From: Pteria penguin
Taxonomy: Eukaryota > Mollusca > Bivalvia > Pterioida > Pteriidae
Direction of reading: 5' to 3'
Assembly (NCBI GenBank): GCA_035048485.1
Contig: CM068586.1
Span: 31,528,849 to 31,592,848 of the forward strand
Length of the DNA: 64,000 bases
Shown: positions 40,201 to 52,298 of the stretch, one piece after another
How positions within the stretch are numbered: the stretch's first letter is position 1
How the letters are laid out: each line of letters starts with the position of its first letter
Notes under the pieces: model-generated
The model's database searches: none
Told to the model about the DNA's origin: nothing
What the model saw: only the letters and a program-made list of their open reading frames with translations
Made by a program: the position numbers and the translations under genes

Positions 40201-43200
40201 CCAGCGATTATTGAAAACAACTTTGACATTTCTCTGTTTTACTCTCAGTTTGGATATCTTAACCTACCAATATCTTGACATATTTTTGTTGGTCCCTACG
40301 ATGTTGAGATATCAAAGTTTGACTGTATATATTTTATATATTTAGAAGTGTAGATCTATATAGATCTACAGTGTATATTGTAGTAACTGTCATCGGTCGT
40401 GCATTATTGTTAATCTGTGCTGCTCATAAACTGAACATACTACCACAGTGGATTTCTTTCTTCAAATCAGGTCCATTATATGGACTCTTCCCAATGGAAA
40501 TTTCATTGATTTTTCTCATAATTTGTCTAAATTTTTTCCATACATGGAACTTTTAGCGTTATGCAAATGGGACAAAAAATTCCCAAATGGAAAGGTACAG
40601 GCACCTTTTAAAAAGAAACCCCAAAAACAAAATGCTGTACCAGGTTTTAGTGATAATTTTAACACATCATACTTTATGAAAAGATATTCAACTGACGCTA
40701 AAATTTAGTATAAATCAAGATAAGAAAGATTTTGTATTTATATATGTTAAAAGGTTTTAACTCTGTATTGGTAGTATTTATTTGCCAGAAAAGTGTAGTC
40801 ATAGATTTGTAAATTATAGATGATTTGGCAAAGTAATACATACTTTGGAATTGTTTCATTGTCTTCTGGAGGAATTTTAAATAAATATTTTATTCATGTC
40901 AGATTGCTTGTCCATAACAGTCTCTCTTTGCATTTTGATGTAAAAGGATTGTAGAGAAACCGATTTACATTTACTTCTTCTGATGGACATGGCAATAGCA
41001 GTTGCTGTACACATGCATGCTTATGCTATGCTAAGGTTGATATTGATGTACATCTAATGCTTACAATCAGTTGCTGTTCCTTCTTTTAATTAAGTCCAAG
41101 ACTAGACTTGCGACATGTTTCGTGAATAGATCTTTTAAAGGTTTAGTCTTTAGGTTCTCTGTCAATAGAATGCCTGGTACTGATTTATTCAGGTAAAGTT
41201 CCTTGTTTAAGAACACAACATAAAAATTCATCGACTTAAGTGAACACGGTACCATTTGTATTTATATCCATTGATATTAGAAAGGTACAGAAAAGATTAA
41301 TAGGACAGAAAGGTTTACAAATAAGAAAGAGTTGGGAAGAATTTGTACAAATTTTGATATCTTTGATAAGCAATGAGATAAGAAAATTTTATTGAAATAT
41401 TATTTAACTGTCATTAACTTTTATCATAGTATATTTAGTTTTAATATCTGATCTTTGGATTAAGAATCTGACGTGGCATGTTCAGGGACTTGATTTACAT
41501 GAAAAAAGTTACCATGTCTTAAAGCATTGTACTTCTGAATCTCTTCATTTACAAAGTTTGGCATAAAACCTTCAATCTGCCATAAAAAACTCAAACCTAT
41601 TGCTTTAAATAAATACATTGTTACCTGTAGTCATATTATACAAAAATTATCCTCTTCAGTTTCCAATCACGGCTTTGAGAGAGATAAAAATACTACAGCT
41701 TCTGAAACATGAGAACGTAGTGGACTTAATAGAGATAGCTCGTACAAGAGGTAAGTACATAGAAAATCATAGATAATACTATTTACTAGTATATCAATTC
41801 AGGACGCAAGTTGAATTTTACTGCCTGTCAAGCACCATTTCTGTGGGTAGGCAGGTACTGGAAGCATGATGTTCATTGTTAACATGGACTTCAGTTTTAT
41901 GACAGTTATCTTTAATTATAATGCAAGCTAACTTTTGAAAAAATCACCGTATATAGATGGCATAGCTTATTCTGAAGCATGCTTGGCTTTAATCAAAGAG
42001 ATTTATGGTCCAAGTCTCACCAGGTGTTGTCAGTGTCTTGTTTCTTAGATATATGACAGTGAAAACCTAGATCTTGTGTCACAGTAGGTGTCAGGACGTA
42101 AAAGATACCTTCCTGTTTGAGATGGATCCAATGCATATGTTTAATTTTCAGTGCAAATGTGTTCGGCAGATGCTGTTACCACATTATGATATAATTAAAG
42201 TTTTATGTAATGCAAGGAACAAACAAAAATCTAAGAATGTTAACAAATGGATTTGAAAAGAATTCTTTATTATACTTTATTATGTAACATTCTTTCAATT
42301 TAAATTCTAGTAATTTCATATCTCAGATAACCTTTTTGCCAGTTTTACATGATGTAAGGGGCAATGCCGGACAAATACAAAATTGCCGCTTAAATTTGCG
42401 TCAAATTACTGTGACGTTACATTCCAAGCATTAACGTCATACGTCATATCATAACATCAAATTCCGGCAAAAAGTGGTTTGTCCGGTGTAAGACCCCTTA
42501 CATCATTTAAGATTGGTAAAAGGTCTATTGGTAGGGTATATTCTGCATTTATATCTTGTAATACATTTTGCTTTCTGTGTTTGTTGTTTTAGCGACCTCC
42601 TACAACAGAATGAAGAGCACTTTTTACCTGATCTTTGAGTTCTGTGAGCATGACTTAGCAGGATTACTCAGTAACGCTCATGTTAAATTCAGTCTCGGTG
42701 AGATAAAAAAGGTCATGCAACAACTACTGAATGGTCTGTACTACATACATAGCAGCAAGATCCTACATAGAGACATGAAAGCAGCAAATATACTTATCAC
42801 CAAATCTGGAGTTCTCAAGCTAGCAGATTTTGGCCTTGCAAGAGCTTTCAGTCTTCAGGCTAAAGATAAATCTAAACTTTTAACCAATCGAGTTGTGACT
42901 TTGTGGTATCGACCGCCAGAATTACTGTTAGGTGAGAGACAGTATGGCCCTCCGATCGACATGTGGGGAGCAGGATGTATCATGGCAGAGATGTGGACGC
43001 GGACACCTATCATGCAAGGCAAAACAGAACAGCACCAAATACAGATGATAAGTCAGTTATGTGGTTCAATCACAAAGGATGTTTGGCCAAACGTTGACAA
43101 ATTAGAACTGTATGATAAAATGGAACTTCCACAAGGACAAAAAAGAAAAGTACGAGAGAGACTTAAGCCATATGTCCAAGATAAAAACGGTATAGACTTA

Positions 43201-43443
43201 CTGGATCGCTTATTGACATTAGACCCTGAAAAGAGGATAGACAGTGATCTTGCATTAAATCATGATTTCTTTTGGCTTGACCCACCACCATGTGATCTTC
43301 AGGATATGTTGTCTAAACACAATACATCCATGTTTGAATATTTGACCCCAGCTCGTAGACCAGGACAAAGGCCAGCTCAGGCCGGTGGCAATAGAATGAG
43401 ACCAACCCAAAATCCTGACCAGCATTTTGAAAGAGTGTTCTAA
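34254..43443 (+). CDS. CDK9: CDK9 kinase (P-TEFb catalytic subunit), complete, 4 exons, 397 aa
   Basis: Pairs with cyclin T and phosphorylates the RNA polymerase II tail and pausing factors in the nucleus (family knowledge). Exons: 34254-34423, 38122-38203, 41660-41750, 42593-43443; 1194 nt, 397 codons plus stop. Start chosen at the ATG of MQNPGPSQHG because an in-frame TAA lies upstream at 34206. Residues: glycine loop IGQGTFGEVF about 51-60, catalytic Lys74 in VAMKK, HRD aspartate 175, DFG at 193-195, activation-loop Thr212 in LLTNRVVT (human Thr186), and the conserved FERVF C-terminus. FPITALREIKILQLL matches the PITALRE helix that names the family. Compared with human (372 aa) there is an N-terminal extension of about 26 residues rich in Gly, Ser and Asn. 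Introns of 3.7, 3.5 and 0.84 kb hold inverted-repeat elements. No missing catalytic residue. Confidence 0.97.
34897..35037. repeat. Palindrome in CDK9 intron 1
   Basis: Arms of about 65 bases: ATACGGTATTTATGAAACTT and GTTTTATATCCCC mirrored by GGGGATATAAAACAA and ATAAATACCGTATGG, centred on GCCTCGCCAAGGC. A TGACGTCA lies just upstream at 34821-34828. Confidence 0.82.
39277..40330. mobile_element. Possible pogo/Tigger-like DNA transposon remnant
   Basis: Left end has a GGATATCTCGACAACC type terminus, right end GTTGAGATATCAAAGTTTGA then CTGTA, roughly inverted and of the TIR style found in pogo/Tigger elements. Internally, an 87-bp segment is directly duplicated (39452-39538, 39539-39625), and a short copy of the 4247 family is embedded at 40015-40080. 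No transposase recognised. Confidence 0.4.
40015..40080. repeat. Dispersed repeat, copy 4 (internally deleted)
   Basis: Begins TTATACCCCCTGCAAACAAA and jumps via a G-run to GTGTATTTGTCCTGTTAGGA, CAGTTCTAGT. Same termini as 4247-4470 with the middle lost. Confidence 0.75.
42330..42526. mobile_element. Palindromic MITE in CDK9 intron 3
   Basis: TTACATGATGTAAGGGGCAA, GCCGGACAAA at the left mirror TTTGTCCGGTGTAAGACCCC, TTACATCATTTAA at the right. 197 bp, ending about 66 bases before the acceptor of the last CDK9 exon. Confidence 0.83.
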
Positions 43444-43487
43444 TCTTTGGGAAAGTGTTCTATGTTATTCCCTGTGCTTGTAGGTAT

Positions 43488-43493
43488 AATAAA
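43488..43493 (+). terminator. AATAAA polyadenylation signal, CDK9 (proximal)
   Basis: First AATAAA after the CDK9 stop, 45 bases downstream. A further AATAAA at 44192-44197 could give a 3' UTR of about 760 bases; the region between is AT-rich with no other gene signal. Confidence 0.45.
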
Positions 43494-44504
43494 ACCAACT
43501 CTTTAATTCATGCTGTAGATGGGCATCAAAATGCATTCAGTTTAATCTGTAGAATTTACAAATTCAGTAGGAAAAAAAACCACCATTTTACCATGTATAT
43601 CATGTAAAACAATTTTATTTTCAGCACCTTCTTTGCAGTTTTACAACTCATTCCATAAATAAATTTTAAATGTAGAAGCACTTCCTACTTGAAAATGTTG
43701 ATATTATCAAGGTTATAATTTTCTTGTGAAGTAGGATTATAATATGAATATTGTGTAATATTGATACTGTAGTAATCATTGGTATGTCTTGTAAAGTAAA
43801 CACTGTCGACATCTGAATTTGTTTTTCTGTATGTTATGCATATGTGCATACTAAATTTAAGATAGAGATCCAGGAAACAACAAATGTTTCATCTGGTGAA
43901 ATAATTACATATTTTGATTACACATCATTGATCATGTCTGCTTTATTTGTGATTATACATGTATTTAATGTTTCTGTCATTCATTGTTGTAGAATTGTAA
44001 AAAAAATAATATTCGTCATGATATACCAAATCAAGTACGTTGTTTTTACTGATAACTTGTGTTTGCAGTGTTGGTACAAACATGCTTTGTTAAAAGAATT
44101 ACATATATTCCTTCTGTAGGAATTTAAAATATTTGTGATTTTCATACCACATGTATACCTCATATTATTTCTTCACATTAAACACATGTTAAATAAAGGA
44201 GTAATAAACTTTTGCAGTTAAAGGTAATCTTTCATTTTGTTTCCAATAGTCCAAGTTTTAAAATTTATGTTTTGTCTGGCCAGTGTATGTTTTCTTCTGA
44301 CTTATCTGACCCTGATTGTTTTATCTGATCTCTGTAACATTATGCAGTGTTTTAGTGAAGTTGCTGTCAGTTTATGCTGTCATTGTATAATAAAACAAGA
44401 TGTGTTTGTGAAACACAAGTGCCCAGACTGGCAACAAAGTCCACAGCAAATTTTGCAATGTCCTATATCTTTATTACACCCCATCCCATGGAAGTACACA
44501 TGTT

Positions 44505-45170
44505 AAATATGCAAGCCCTACTTCTTACGATACCAATGTTTGTTTTTTAAATGTAGGTCAAACTTTACGGTCAAGGTCACAAGGTAAAAATTTATTGTTC
44601 TGATGGAAAGGTCTTGTCACAAGCAATACAGTTTTTAAAATATAGGTCAGAGTTTACGGTAAAAGTCAATAATTATAATAACAGTTGTAATTATGATACC
44701 AAGTGAATGGTCGTTTCCCAAGGAGTATACATGTAAAAGATTGAAGTCCTATCACATACCATTCAAAAGTTATAGCATGAACTATTTTTTCCTAAATTTA
44801 GATCAAAATCCAAGGACAAAGGTCACAAGGTCAAAACTTTTTTGTACATGTAGAAAGGTATTCCTGTAAGATATGCACATGTGAAATATTAAAGCTCTAT
44901 TACTTAGCATTCAAAAGTTACAGCATGAGGTTATTTTTCCTAAATACATGTATATGTCATATTCCAAGGTCAAGGCCAGAAGGTCAAATAATATTGTACA
45001 AAAAGAAAGGTCTTCCCACAAAAAATACACTTGTGAAATGTGAAAGCCCTATCACCTATTACAATGTTATGCCTCTTTTATTGAAAGCGGGACGGAATGA
45101 GAGATGGATAGACAACCCAAATGCTATTATATCCCCTTGGCCTTGGTCTACAAGACTTGGGACATAAAAG
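44505..45170. repeat. Degenerate tandem array of GGTCAAGGTCAC-type units
   Basis: About four or five degenerate units of roughly 140 bases with TTACGGTCAAGGTCACAAGG, CAAAGGTCACAAGGTCAAAA, GAAAGGTCTTCCCACAAAAA, AAAGCCCTATCACCTATTAC. Non-coding. Confidence 0.7.
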
Positions 45171-46839
45171 AAGGATAATTCTCAGAGAGCAGGAACAAAA
45201 CTGTTTCAGAATTATCTCTTTTTTTTTTGGTACACATGTATGGCAGATTTTTACTAAACCTGGGATAGTAAATAAGAAACTGTCAAAGATGTGTGACCAA
45301 AGTCAAATCATGTTTATTTCATGTCCACTTTAGGTTAATAGGTTCCACAACTCTTGTTTATGACCCAAGCCTCTAGACCATACTCTGAAAAATGTTTATC
45401 AGCCAACGGTCACATTGGTTCAGTGCTAATTAGCATTGGTACTGTAGAATAAGCCATGAGAGAGCATCCATCCATCAAATGGTTGTCTTGTATCTGTTTA
45501 CAACTGAATTAAATTACTAACTATAAAAGCCTATCAAATACTTTGGTTTAAGAAAATTACTGCACATTAATGTAATGGTAGGTAGTACTGGTTGAAGAAC
45601 TACAATTATTATGATAATAATTGTGGTGCTTTATACTATATCTAAACAATCATACAAAAATATGCTATGTCCAACATGGCTCCCTACCACAGACTTTGTA
45701 CTGACATCACCTGTAGTAGTAATTATGCTGAAATCATGTCAACTGAGACCCAAAAAAAACTGATCTGTAAGCTCAACAGCTAGTTTCATCTCAGTACATG
45801 TATTGAACAGTGAAAAGTCTGGAATCATACCTTTGATAGACGAAGTGGAAACCTATGGTCTACATTTATTAAGTTTTACTAAAATGAGAGCTGGCCACAG
45901 ACAAAGAAACAAAGCACTATAATGCCATTATGTCAATGAGGAGAAAAAAAAGGCATAGGTCTTGTTAAGTTTAAAGTTATTTATTTCAAATTGAAAAAAG
46001 GAAAGGAAAATAATGAATCAATTAAAACTTCTTCATTCAAAAGAAACAAATTTAGAACTTTATTGCAAAGTGTTATCACAGAATCAAAAATCTTCACAAA
46101 ACTACACAACACAATAATTAATACTGAGGTATAACAATACATGTATTACTATTACACAAAAAAAAAACTTAACAAAATTCCCAACAAGAATGTACCATTA
46201 AACGAATCTATTACACAGATGATCCTTGACCACATACATGTATCACAAAACATGCACATATGGAGTGCATAAAAAGTACATAAGAACACTGATTAAATAC
46301 ACAAAAATGTGTATGTATATTCATATGTAAAAAGATACAAAATTCTCATGGACATAGATGGAACAGTCAAAATGTGTACATTTTTATATATACTTCTTTA
46401 ATATTATATGTAACTAGTTCTCATAAAGGAAAAAGAAAAAAAAGTTGTGATATTTTCACTCTAAGTTTAGATGTGATCTTAATTTTTGACCTTCTGCCCT
46501 CAAATTAGTAGGCACCCATGACTCTTTATCACTCAATATATCCAGATTTTGGTTGAAATAGATATAAAGTATTTGAATTGTCATCCAGAAACCATGATTT
46601 TACTATTTTATTTACTCCAATTTCAGATGTTATGATTTTTTGACTTGAAAATAAATTGGCATAATTATCTCTTCTTTGAGTAATCATATATCTTAAGTTA
46701 TCATCAGAAAACCACTCGGTGACAGAATGAATGACAGACAGAAAGGCCTCTAGTCCCTTCCAAAGAACTAATCAAGTTCACTTTTACTAAATGGATTTCT
46801 TTCTATTTGACTGTGGTCTTGTATTGTGGCCTTGAGCTT

Positions 46840-47480
46840 ACATTGTCTACCTCTGTCATGCCTGAGTATGGTAAACCCAACCTGTCATGTCTGGTTGTGA
46901 TAAATCCCATTTCTGTCATGTCTGGGTATGGTAAATCCAAACTGTCATGTCTGGGTATGGTAAATCCAATCTGTCATGTCTGGGTATGGTAAATCCCACC
47001 TCTGTCATGTCTGGGTATGGTAAATCCCACTTCTGTCATGTCTAGGTATGGTAAATCCCACTTCTGTCATGTCTTGGTGTGGTAAATCCCACTTGTCATG
47101 TCTGGGTATGGTAAATCCCACGTCTGTTATGTCTGGGTATGGTAAATCCCATCTGTCATGTCTGGGTATGGTAAATCCCAACCTGTCCAGTCTGGGTGTG
47201 TTAAATCCCACTTTTATCATGTCTGGGTATGGTATATTCCTTCTCTGTTATGTCTGAGCGTTAAATCCCACATCTGTCATGTCGGGATATGGTAAATCCT
47301 ATTTCTGTCATGTCTGGGTATGATAAATCCCACTTCTGTCATGTCCGGGTATGATAAATCCCACCTCTGTCTTGTCTAGGTATGGTTAATCCCACTTCTG
47401 TCATGTCTGAAATCCCACTTCTGTCATGTCTGAATATGGTAAATCCCACTTCTGTCATGTCTGGGTTTGGTAACCAAACT
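46840..47480. repeat. 31-bp minisatellite
   Basis: About 20 copies of a unit of about 31 bases made of ATGTCTGGGTATGGTAAATC and CCACTTCTGTC, with variants that lose a few bases. Short open frames across it are artefacts. Confidence 0.93.
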
Positions 47481-48016
47481 TCTGCTCATATCAGAGCTTG
47501 ATCACCAAGCAAGGTTAATCCATATCTATCATGTCAGAGCTCAATCATCACGTTAAATTTCTTCAAAAAATACCGGTATATTGAAAATTTTATTCTCAAA
47601 CCTGATCACCTGTATATTACAGCTAAAATTGTGACATATACTTCTTAATATCACAAAACCAACAAAAACGTATGTTATAAGTATTGTATGTAAGAAAAAA
47701 AACCCAAAACTCATGTGAGATGACAATTTTGTGCCCTTTGTGTACTTTCAGCAGTGAAAGGTTTGTTCTATTTGTAGCATCACACTTGTCATATAAAAAC
47801 TTGTTACAGACAATTGTAAAGTTCTCAAGATACAACATTTTTTATCACTATGGCTAATAATAAAGATTTCTTTGTTCAGTCTTCAGCATTGATAGTTAGG
47901 TAGCTGCATTTACATATTTATTAATGTTTAGCAATTAGAACTATTTTTCTCATATTTCCCTTCTTTAATTACTTTCACAAAAAAAAGATAAAATACCTAA
48001 GATTACATCAATTTGT

Positions 48017-48022
48017 TTTATT
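48017..48022 (-). terminator. AATAAA polyadenylation signal for the 48183 gene
   Basis: TTTATT on the + strand, that is AATAAA on the - strand, about 160 bases past the stop at 48183. It fits as the 3' end of the leftward transcript. Confidence 0.45.
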
Positions 48023-48182
48023 ATTAGCCTGTAACTACAATTACTAATCTAATGACCAATTGAAATGGTGGCCACAAAAAGACAACATTAGCAAATTCAT
48101 TCAAATTTACATGTACAAAAATTTCAGCACAAACGTTACTATTCTCAACAAAAAACACTGAAGAGAAGAGGTGGGTAAAACA

Positions 48183-49089
48183 TCATTGGTTGGGTGGGTA
48201 GAAATTCCATTGTAGTAATGGATACAATTCTACTATACTATGAACTGGTTCTGGAAATGTAAAGGATTCTACCAGTTCCTGTAATGCCTCAAAATCTTGT
48301 TCCTGTGACTCTTGTTCAGTTTGCAGCCCATTCTGTTCTAACTCAGAATTGGCAATAGCTTCTTGTAATGTTGATGGAGTATCTTGACCTATACCTGCTC
48401 CTGCTCCTTTGTCTAGCAAGTCAGTATCAGAAGATTCACTAGCACCTGTTCCACTCAGGTCGTCATTTGGTTCTTCACTATAGCATGCCATAGCTTGGTC
48501 AGAACTTTCTGGTTTTTGAATGAGTTTGGCTTTACTTTTAAAGCCGTTTGCTTTCTGACTTCTGACACCAGGTTTCCCAAGAGATCTTGTAGAGGGTTCT
48601 TGCTTCTGCAAAACAGCATTTGTATAAACTTATTTATTCATTTTTCTTGAGGAAATCTTTAATTTAAAAGAAGCTAAGCAACTACAGCTTTATTTACATT
48701 AAAAGGGTTAAACTGTTTCCTTCTTTAAATGATCCAGTAAGTTTTTCAAAAACTTTCTTTGGGATTTTTAATGATTCACTAACAAGTATTAGTGTAGCAG
48801 TGTTACTCTAAACATTTTTGGTTTGAAATGAAATAAAAACACACTCTGGGATCTTCAATATGCCAGTTGTTTTGTTAACATGAACTTTTATTGTAAGTCT
48901 CAGACCTCCCACATAGTAGTCCTTACAACCCTATACCATATTACTGTTTCATATATATTAATATGCATGGCAATATAAAACAAACCTTTAGCAGAGTTGA
49001 TGATTTAGTGGCTGCTTTTTTCATACTAGACAATCTTCGTGGTGCCATCTTGTTTCCCTCGTTCTTGTCAATGCATACAAAATTTGCAC
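48183..49089 (-). CDS. Two 3' exons of a small gene, or BTBD8 tail; weak securin-like reading
   Basis: Exons 49089-48986 (34 codons after two bases, ANFVCIDKNEGNK then MAPRRLSSMKK) and 48605-48183 (140 codons, stop at 48183-48185), joined in phase 0 at LLK/KQE. The strong acceptor at 49089 needs one carried base, whereas the BTBD8 exon above ends in phase 0, so a clean join to BTBD8 needs a weaker acceptor at 49063. The second exon is basic at first (TRSLGKPGVRSQK), then acidic Ser/Glu/Gln-rich, and ends in ESFTFPEPVHS and LYPLLQWNFYPP. Order and flavour recall securin: FVCIDKNEG near IYVDKENG, a basic D-box-like zone, and ELVESFTFPEP near EIEKFFPFNP. The canonical KEN and RxxL are not intact, so this is only a suggestion. 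An internal ATG in good context (AACAAGATGG) at 49050-49048 could start a 161-aa protein. BTBD8 3' exons remain the main rival. Confidence 0.5.
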
Positions 49090-49274
49090 CTGTGAGCAAG
49101 GTAAAGAGATCAAATTGTTGTAAATATACTCAAATACAGGACACAAGAAAATATTCCTTTCGATTATTTTTACTGCATTTTAAGAAACTGAGAATATTTA
49201 ATTACCTTTTTTTGTATAGATCACTGAGATATAAAAGAGAAAAAGAAAAAACACACTGTAATCATGTTTAATTT

Positions 49275-49560
49275 TTCAAATTCTTTATTGTCCCTGCTTT
49301 CGCGAAAACATGGGGACATTAAATCTCATTCATTTTTCTGTCTGTCCATCCGTCTGTATCAAAAACTTTAACTTGGTCTTAACTTTTTAACTGTAAGACA
49401 TAAGGCCTTCATATTTGGCATGTGTGTCCTTAATGGCAATATCTTTCCGTTGGTACCAGAATTTTTTATCATGTGACCTTGACCGTGACCTTTGACCCAC
49501 TTCAATGTAACTTTTTAATCATAAGACGTATGGCCTTCATATTTGGTTGTTTAGTTTATT
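49275..49560. repeat. Dispersed repeat (GGCCTTCATATTTGG family)
   Basis: Begins TTATTGTCCCTGCTTTCGCG, includes CTGTCTGTCCATCCGTCTG, two GGCCTTCATATTTGG motifs and TGACCTTGACCGTGACCTTT. Confidence 0.65.
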
Positions 49561-50379
49561 TTTTTTCTAGGGATAGCCCATATTATTGGCTTAATTATGA
49601 AAATCACAACAGGTTTGTGTCTTTGATGGTAAAGTTTTCATATTATGACATGGATGAATTACATAGTATTATACATATGTAAATAAATTTACATGTACCA
49701 ATCCTTTAAATTTAGTAGAAAAACTTGACCTTTACTTAATTCTCCAAATGAAAGATTATGAGTGCCTTACAGAAATCAATGTACTAACTATTGTAATATT
49801 GTGTGTTAATCCATTTTCATGTAAAAACGTCTGGCCATCCACAAGAAGTAAAAAAGATTCCAAATAGGTCTTGAGCATATAATGAAATTAAAAGAGAATT
49901 TCCTTCATAGGAGCAATTTATTCATAAATTTCATTTCAGAATTGAAGGAAATACACCATATCATTCATAAACACAGATAGATTTAATTTTTTCTTCTAAG
50001 CAACCCATCTGCAGTTTCTATTTGCAAATGTGGGTACCTATCTTGACCTTTTTGAACCTAAATATCCTGAGTGGATCCAGCCGGAGAAATAGAAAAATAA
50101 CAACCCTTGTAATTGACACTGAATTTCTTATTCCTGCCAAAGGATTAGGGTCAGTAAGGGCTTAATTTTGTCCAACTTTGAAAGCAAAGCTTTTGTTATT
50201 GTTAGGTATTTGAGGAAGTTTTCATGGTTTATTTCTCACATTTTATAAATTTGACAGCAAAAGTTTGAATTTCGACAAAAAATCACAGATTTTTGGAATC
50301 TAATCAAGATAACACTTTGTCTGAGGCATAGTTTCTATAAACCCTGTTGGATTAACTTCATAGTTGGAAGGAATCGTCA

Positions 50380-51250
50380 TTATGGGAAGATGGTGTGTTA
50401 TGACCTTGAGCTAAGGCTATATCTCCAAGGTTAAGGTCACAAGACATTAGATGAGTAGAACTTGTCTGGGCCATAACTTTGTACAGCCTTCATCAATTTG
50501 AATAATATATCACAGAATTATTGCCCATGTCTCAATGTTGTGGCATGACCTTGACGAAGGTCATACCTCCAAGGTCAAGGTCACAGTGCATTTGATTGAT
50601 CAGATCTTTTTAAGATATGTACATTTAGTTGCATTTGAAATAATATATGATCTAGGTATTATGCTATGTTGGTGTTGCTCTTGTTAATGGACAATCATGG
50701 ATTTCTGGAAATAATCAGTAAAAAGTAAATGAGTGAGGTCATAGGGGTCAAGATATGTATTGATAAATATTCTGAGTTTAACGTATGCAATTTTTACTTC
50801 AGAAGAAAAAATGACAGCTCTTATGTAATATAACAACATACATAAATCTCAGAAAAAATAAGCGGATTAGCAATGGGATTTTGGCAATGATTTTTTAATC
50901 TATAAAGGAAAAAACAGGTACGAGATCAACGCCAAGCGCGACATCCCCTCATATGGCAGCAAAATTCATGGTACTACACTGACCCTGACCTTTGACCAGT
51001 TGACTCTCAAGTAAATAGGGATGTTCCTTAAGCCATATTTAAAGTATAAACCCAATAGGGTCAAAATTGTGACTTCTAGAGTGTCTACATGGTTTTTCTA
51101 TGATTACCTCTAGTGACCTTAACCTTTGACCTTTTAGCCCCAAAATCATTGAGATCTTTCTCTCATTATATTCAAGTCATATGTGAAGTATCGTCCCAAT
51201 GGGGCCAAAACTGTGGCGTCTAGGGTGTCTACGAGGTTTTGTTTCAGGCA
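50380..51250. repeat. GACCTTGACC/GGTCAAGGTCA-rich dispersed repeats
   Basis: Two or more degenerate pieces: 50390-50600 (GTTATGACCTTGAGC, CCATAACTTTGTACAGCC, TTGACGAAGGTCATACC) and 50930-51250 (TGACCCTGACCTTTGACCAG, GTGACCTTAACCTTTGACC, AAGTATCGTCCCAATGG). No coding signal. Confidence 0.6.
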
Positions 51251-52140
51251 CATGCACCCATGCACACACCCACGATGGTATCATTACAACAATCAACAAT
51301 CTAAAATAAAGATTTTATGACCTAGTTCTTCACATTTGAATTTTGGCAATGTTTTTTTTATATTTGGGGTGAGGAACTGGCGGGTTTGACCCCTTTCCAG
51401 CAAGATATTTTGGAAATCAGTGTCGATGATCTATAGTAAACTGTTAAAATTCTGATAGAGGAGGGTCTGACAAACGTTTTGATATATGGATTACACAAAG
51501 CTTAGATGCCGAAAGTAGTGTAAATCTTGCTGGAAGTTGGTAATTCATCACGGGACCCTATGGGAAAAGTAATTACCATGCTTTGATCTTCATCTGCTAT
51601 GCTGGAAATATTAAGGTGGAAAATATTGCACAACTCAATTCCGGAGAATATGGAAACTTTTAAACGCAATATTTCTAAAAAGTTTTATTTTATGGTTGGC
51701 CCGATTTCATTTACAATATTTTGTAGTATGATTGGATTCTTAATTTCTCACAAATATGCGAAATTTTGTCAATGAACATTCATAGCGCCAATCCTAATTT
51801 TCCTTGTGAAGCTAAAAATCTCGTTGATTTTTTACATCTTCTGCCATCATGCACTACTTCATCGTCCTGTAGCACATGAATATAAATGTTTTCTGACTAT
51901 TCAGTGTTAGTAAATAAAAATATAAGTCTTATTTAAGTAAATTAAGAACATAAAATCTTGACATTTTTATTTCAAAAAATTCCTTTAATTCGAGGCCATC
52001 GCTCTAGTGTTACTGACCCTAGTCCTTTCATAAAAATCCTTCCAATATAATCATAAGATGAAAACTTAATTAAAATGAAAATGTACATGTAAATAAATAT
52101 AACCTGTAGTAGTGTCCCTGCATCACTTTCCTTTTTTACT

Positions 52141-52143
52141 CAT
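52141..52143 (-). other. Speculative first codon of the 49089 gene
   Basis: On the - strand ATGA is followed by GTAAAA, a possible donor with one carried base, which fits the phase of the acceptor at 49089. The join would read M-S-ANFVCIDKNE. Such a short match can arise by chance. Confidence 0.15.
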
Positions 52144-52298
52144 AAGCCTATAAGACATCAAAAACACAAACACACACAAAATTTGATTTAAAAAAGCCAA
52201 CCAAACACAGTAAAACTCCTTTTGCTCAGACTAACTGAAAAGTCTATTGATTTCAGGGTTGAAAAATAAAATTAAGGTGAGTGTATCATATCACTGTT

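Larger units (their letters stand above)
43444..48182. other. CDK9 / leftward-gene convergent intergenic region
   Basis: 4.7 kb with no gene seen. Contains the CDK9 3' UTR (to about 44220), degenerate GGTCAAGGTCA-type units (44505-45170), an AT-rich stretch, and the 31-bp minisatellite at 46840-47480. Confidence 0.6.

Noticed and set aside
24370..43443. STEEP1-CDK9 pair as a functional gene cluster
   Set aside because: Divergent pairing alone is common by chance; no shared pathway is evident from sequence.
46807..47257. Open frames across the 47-kb region on both strands
   Set aside because: Artefacts of the 31-bp minisatellite.
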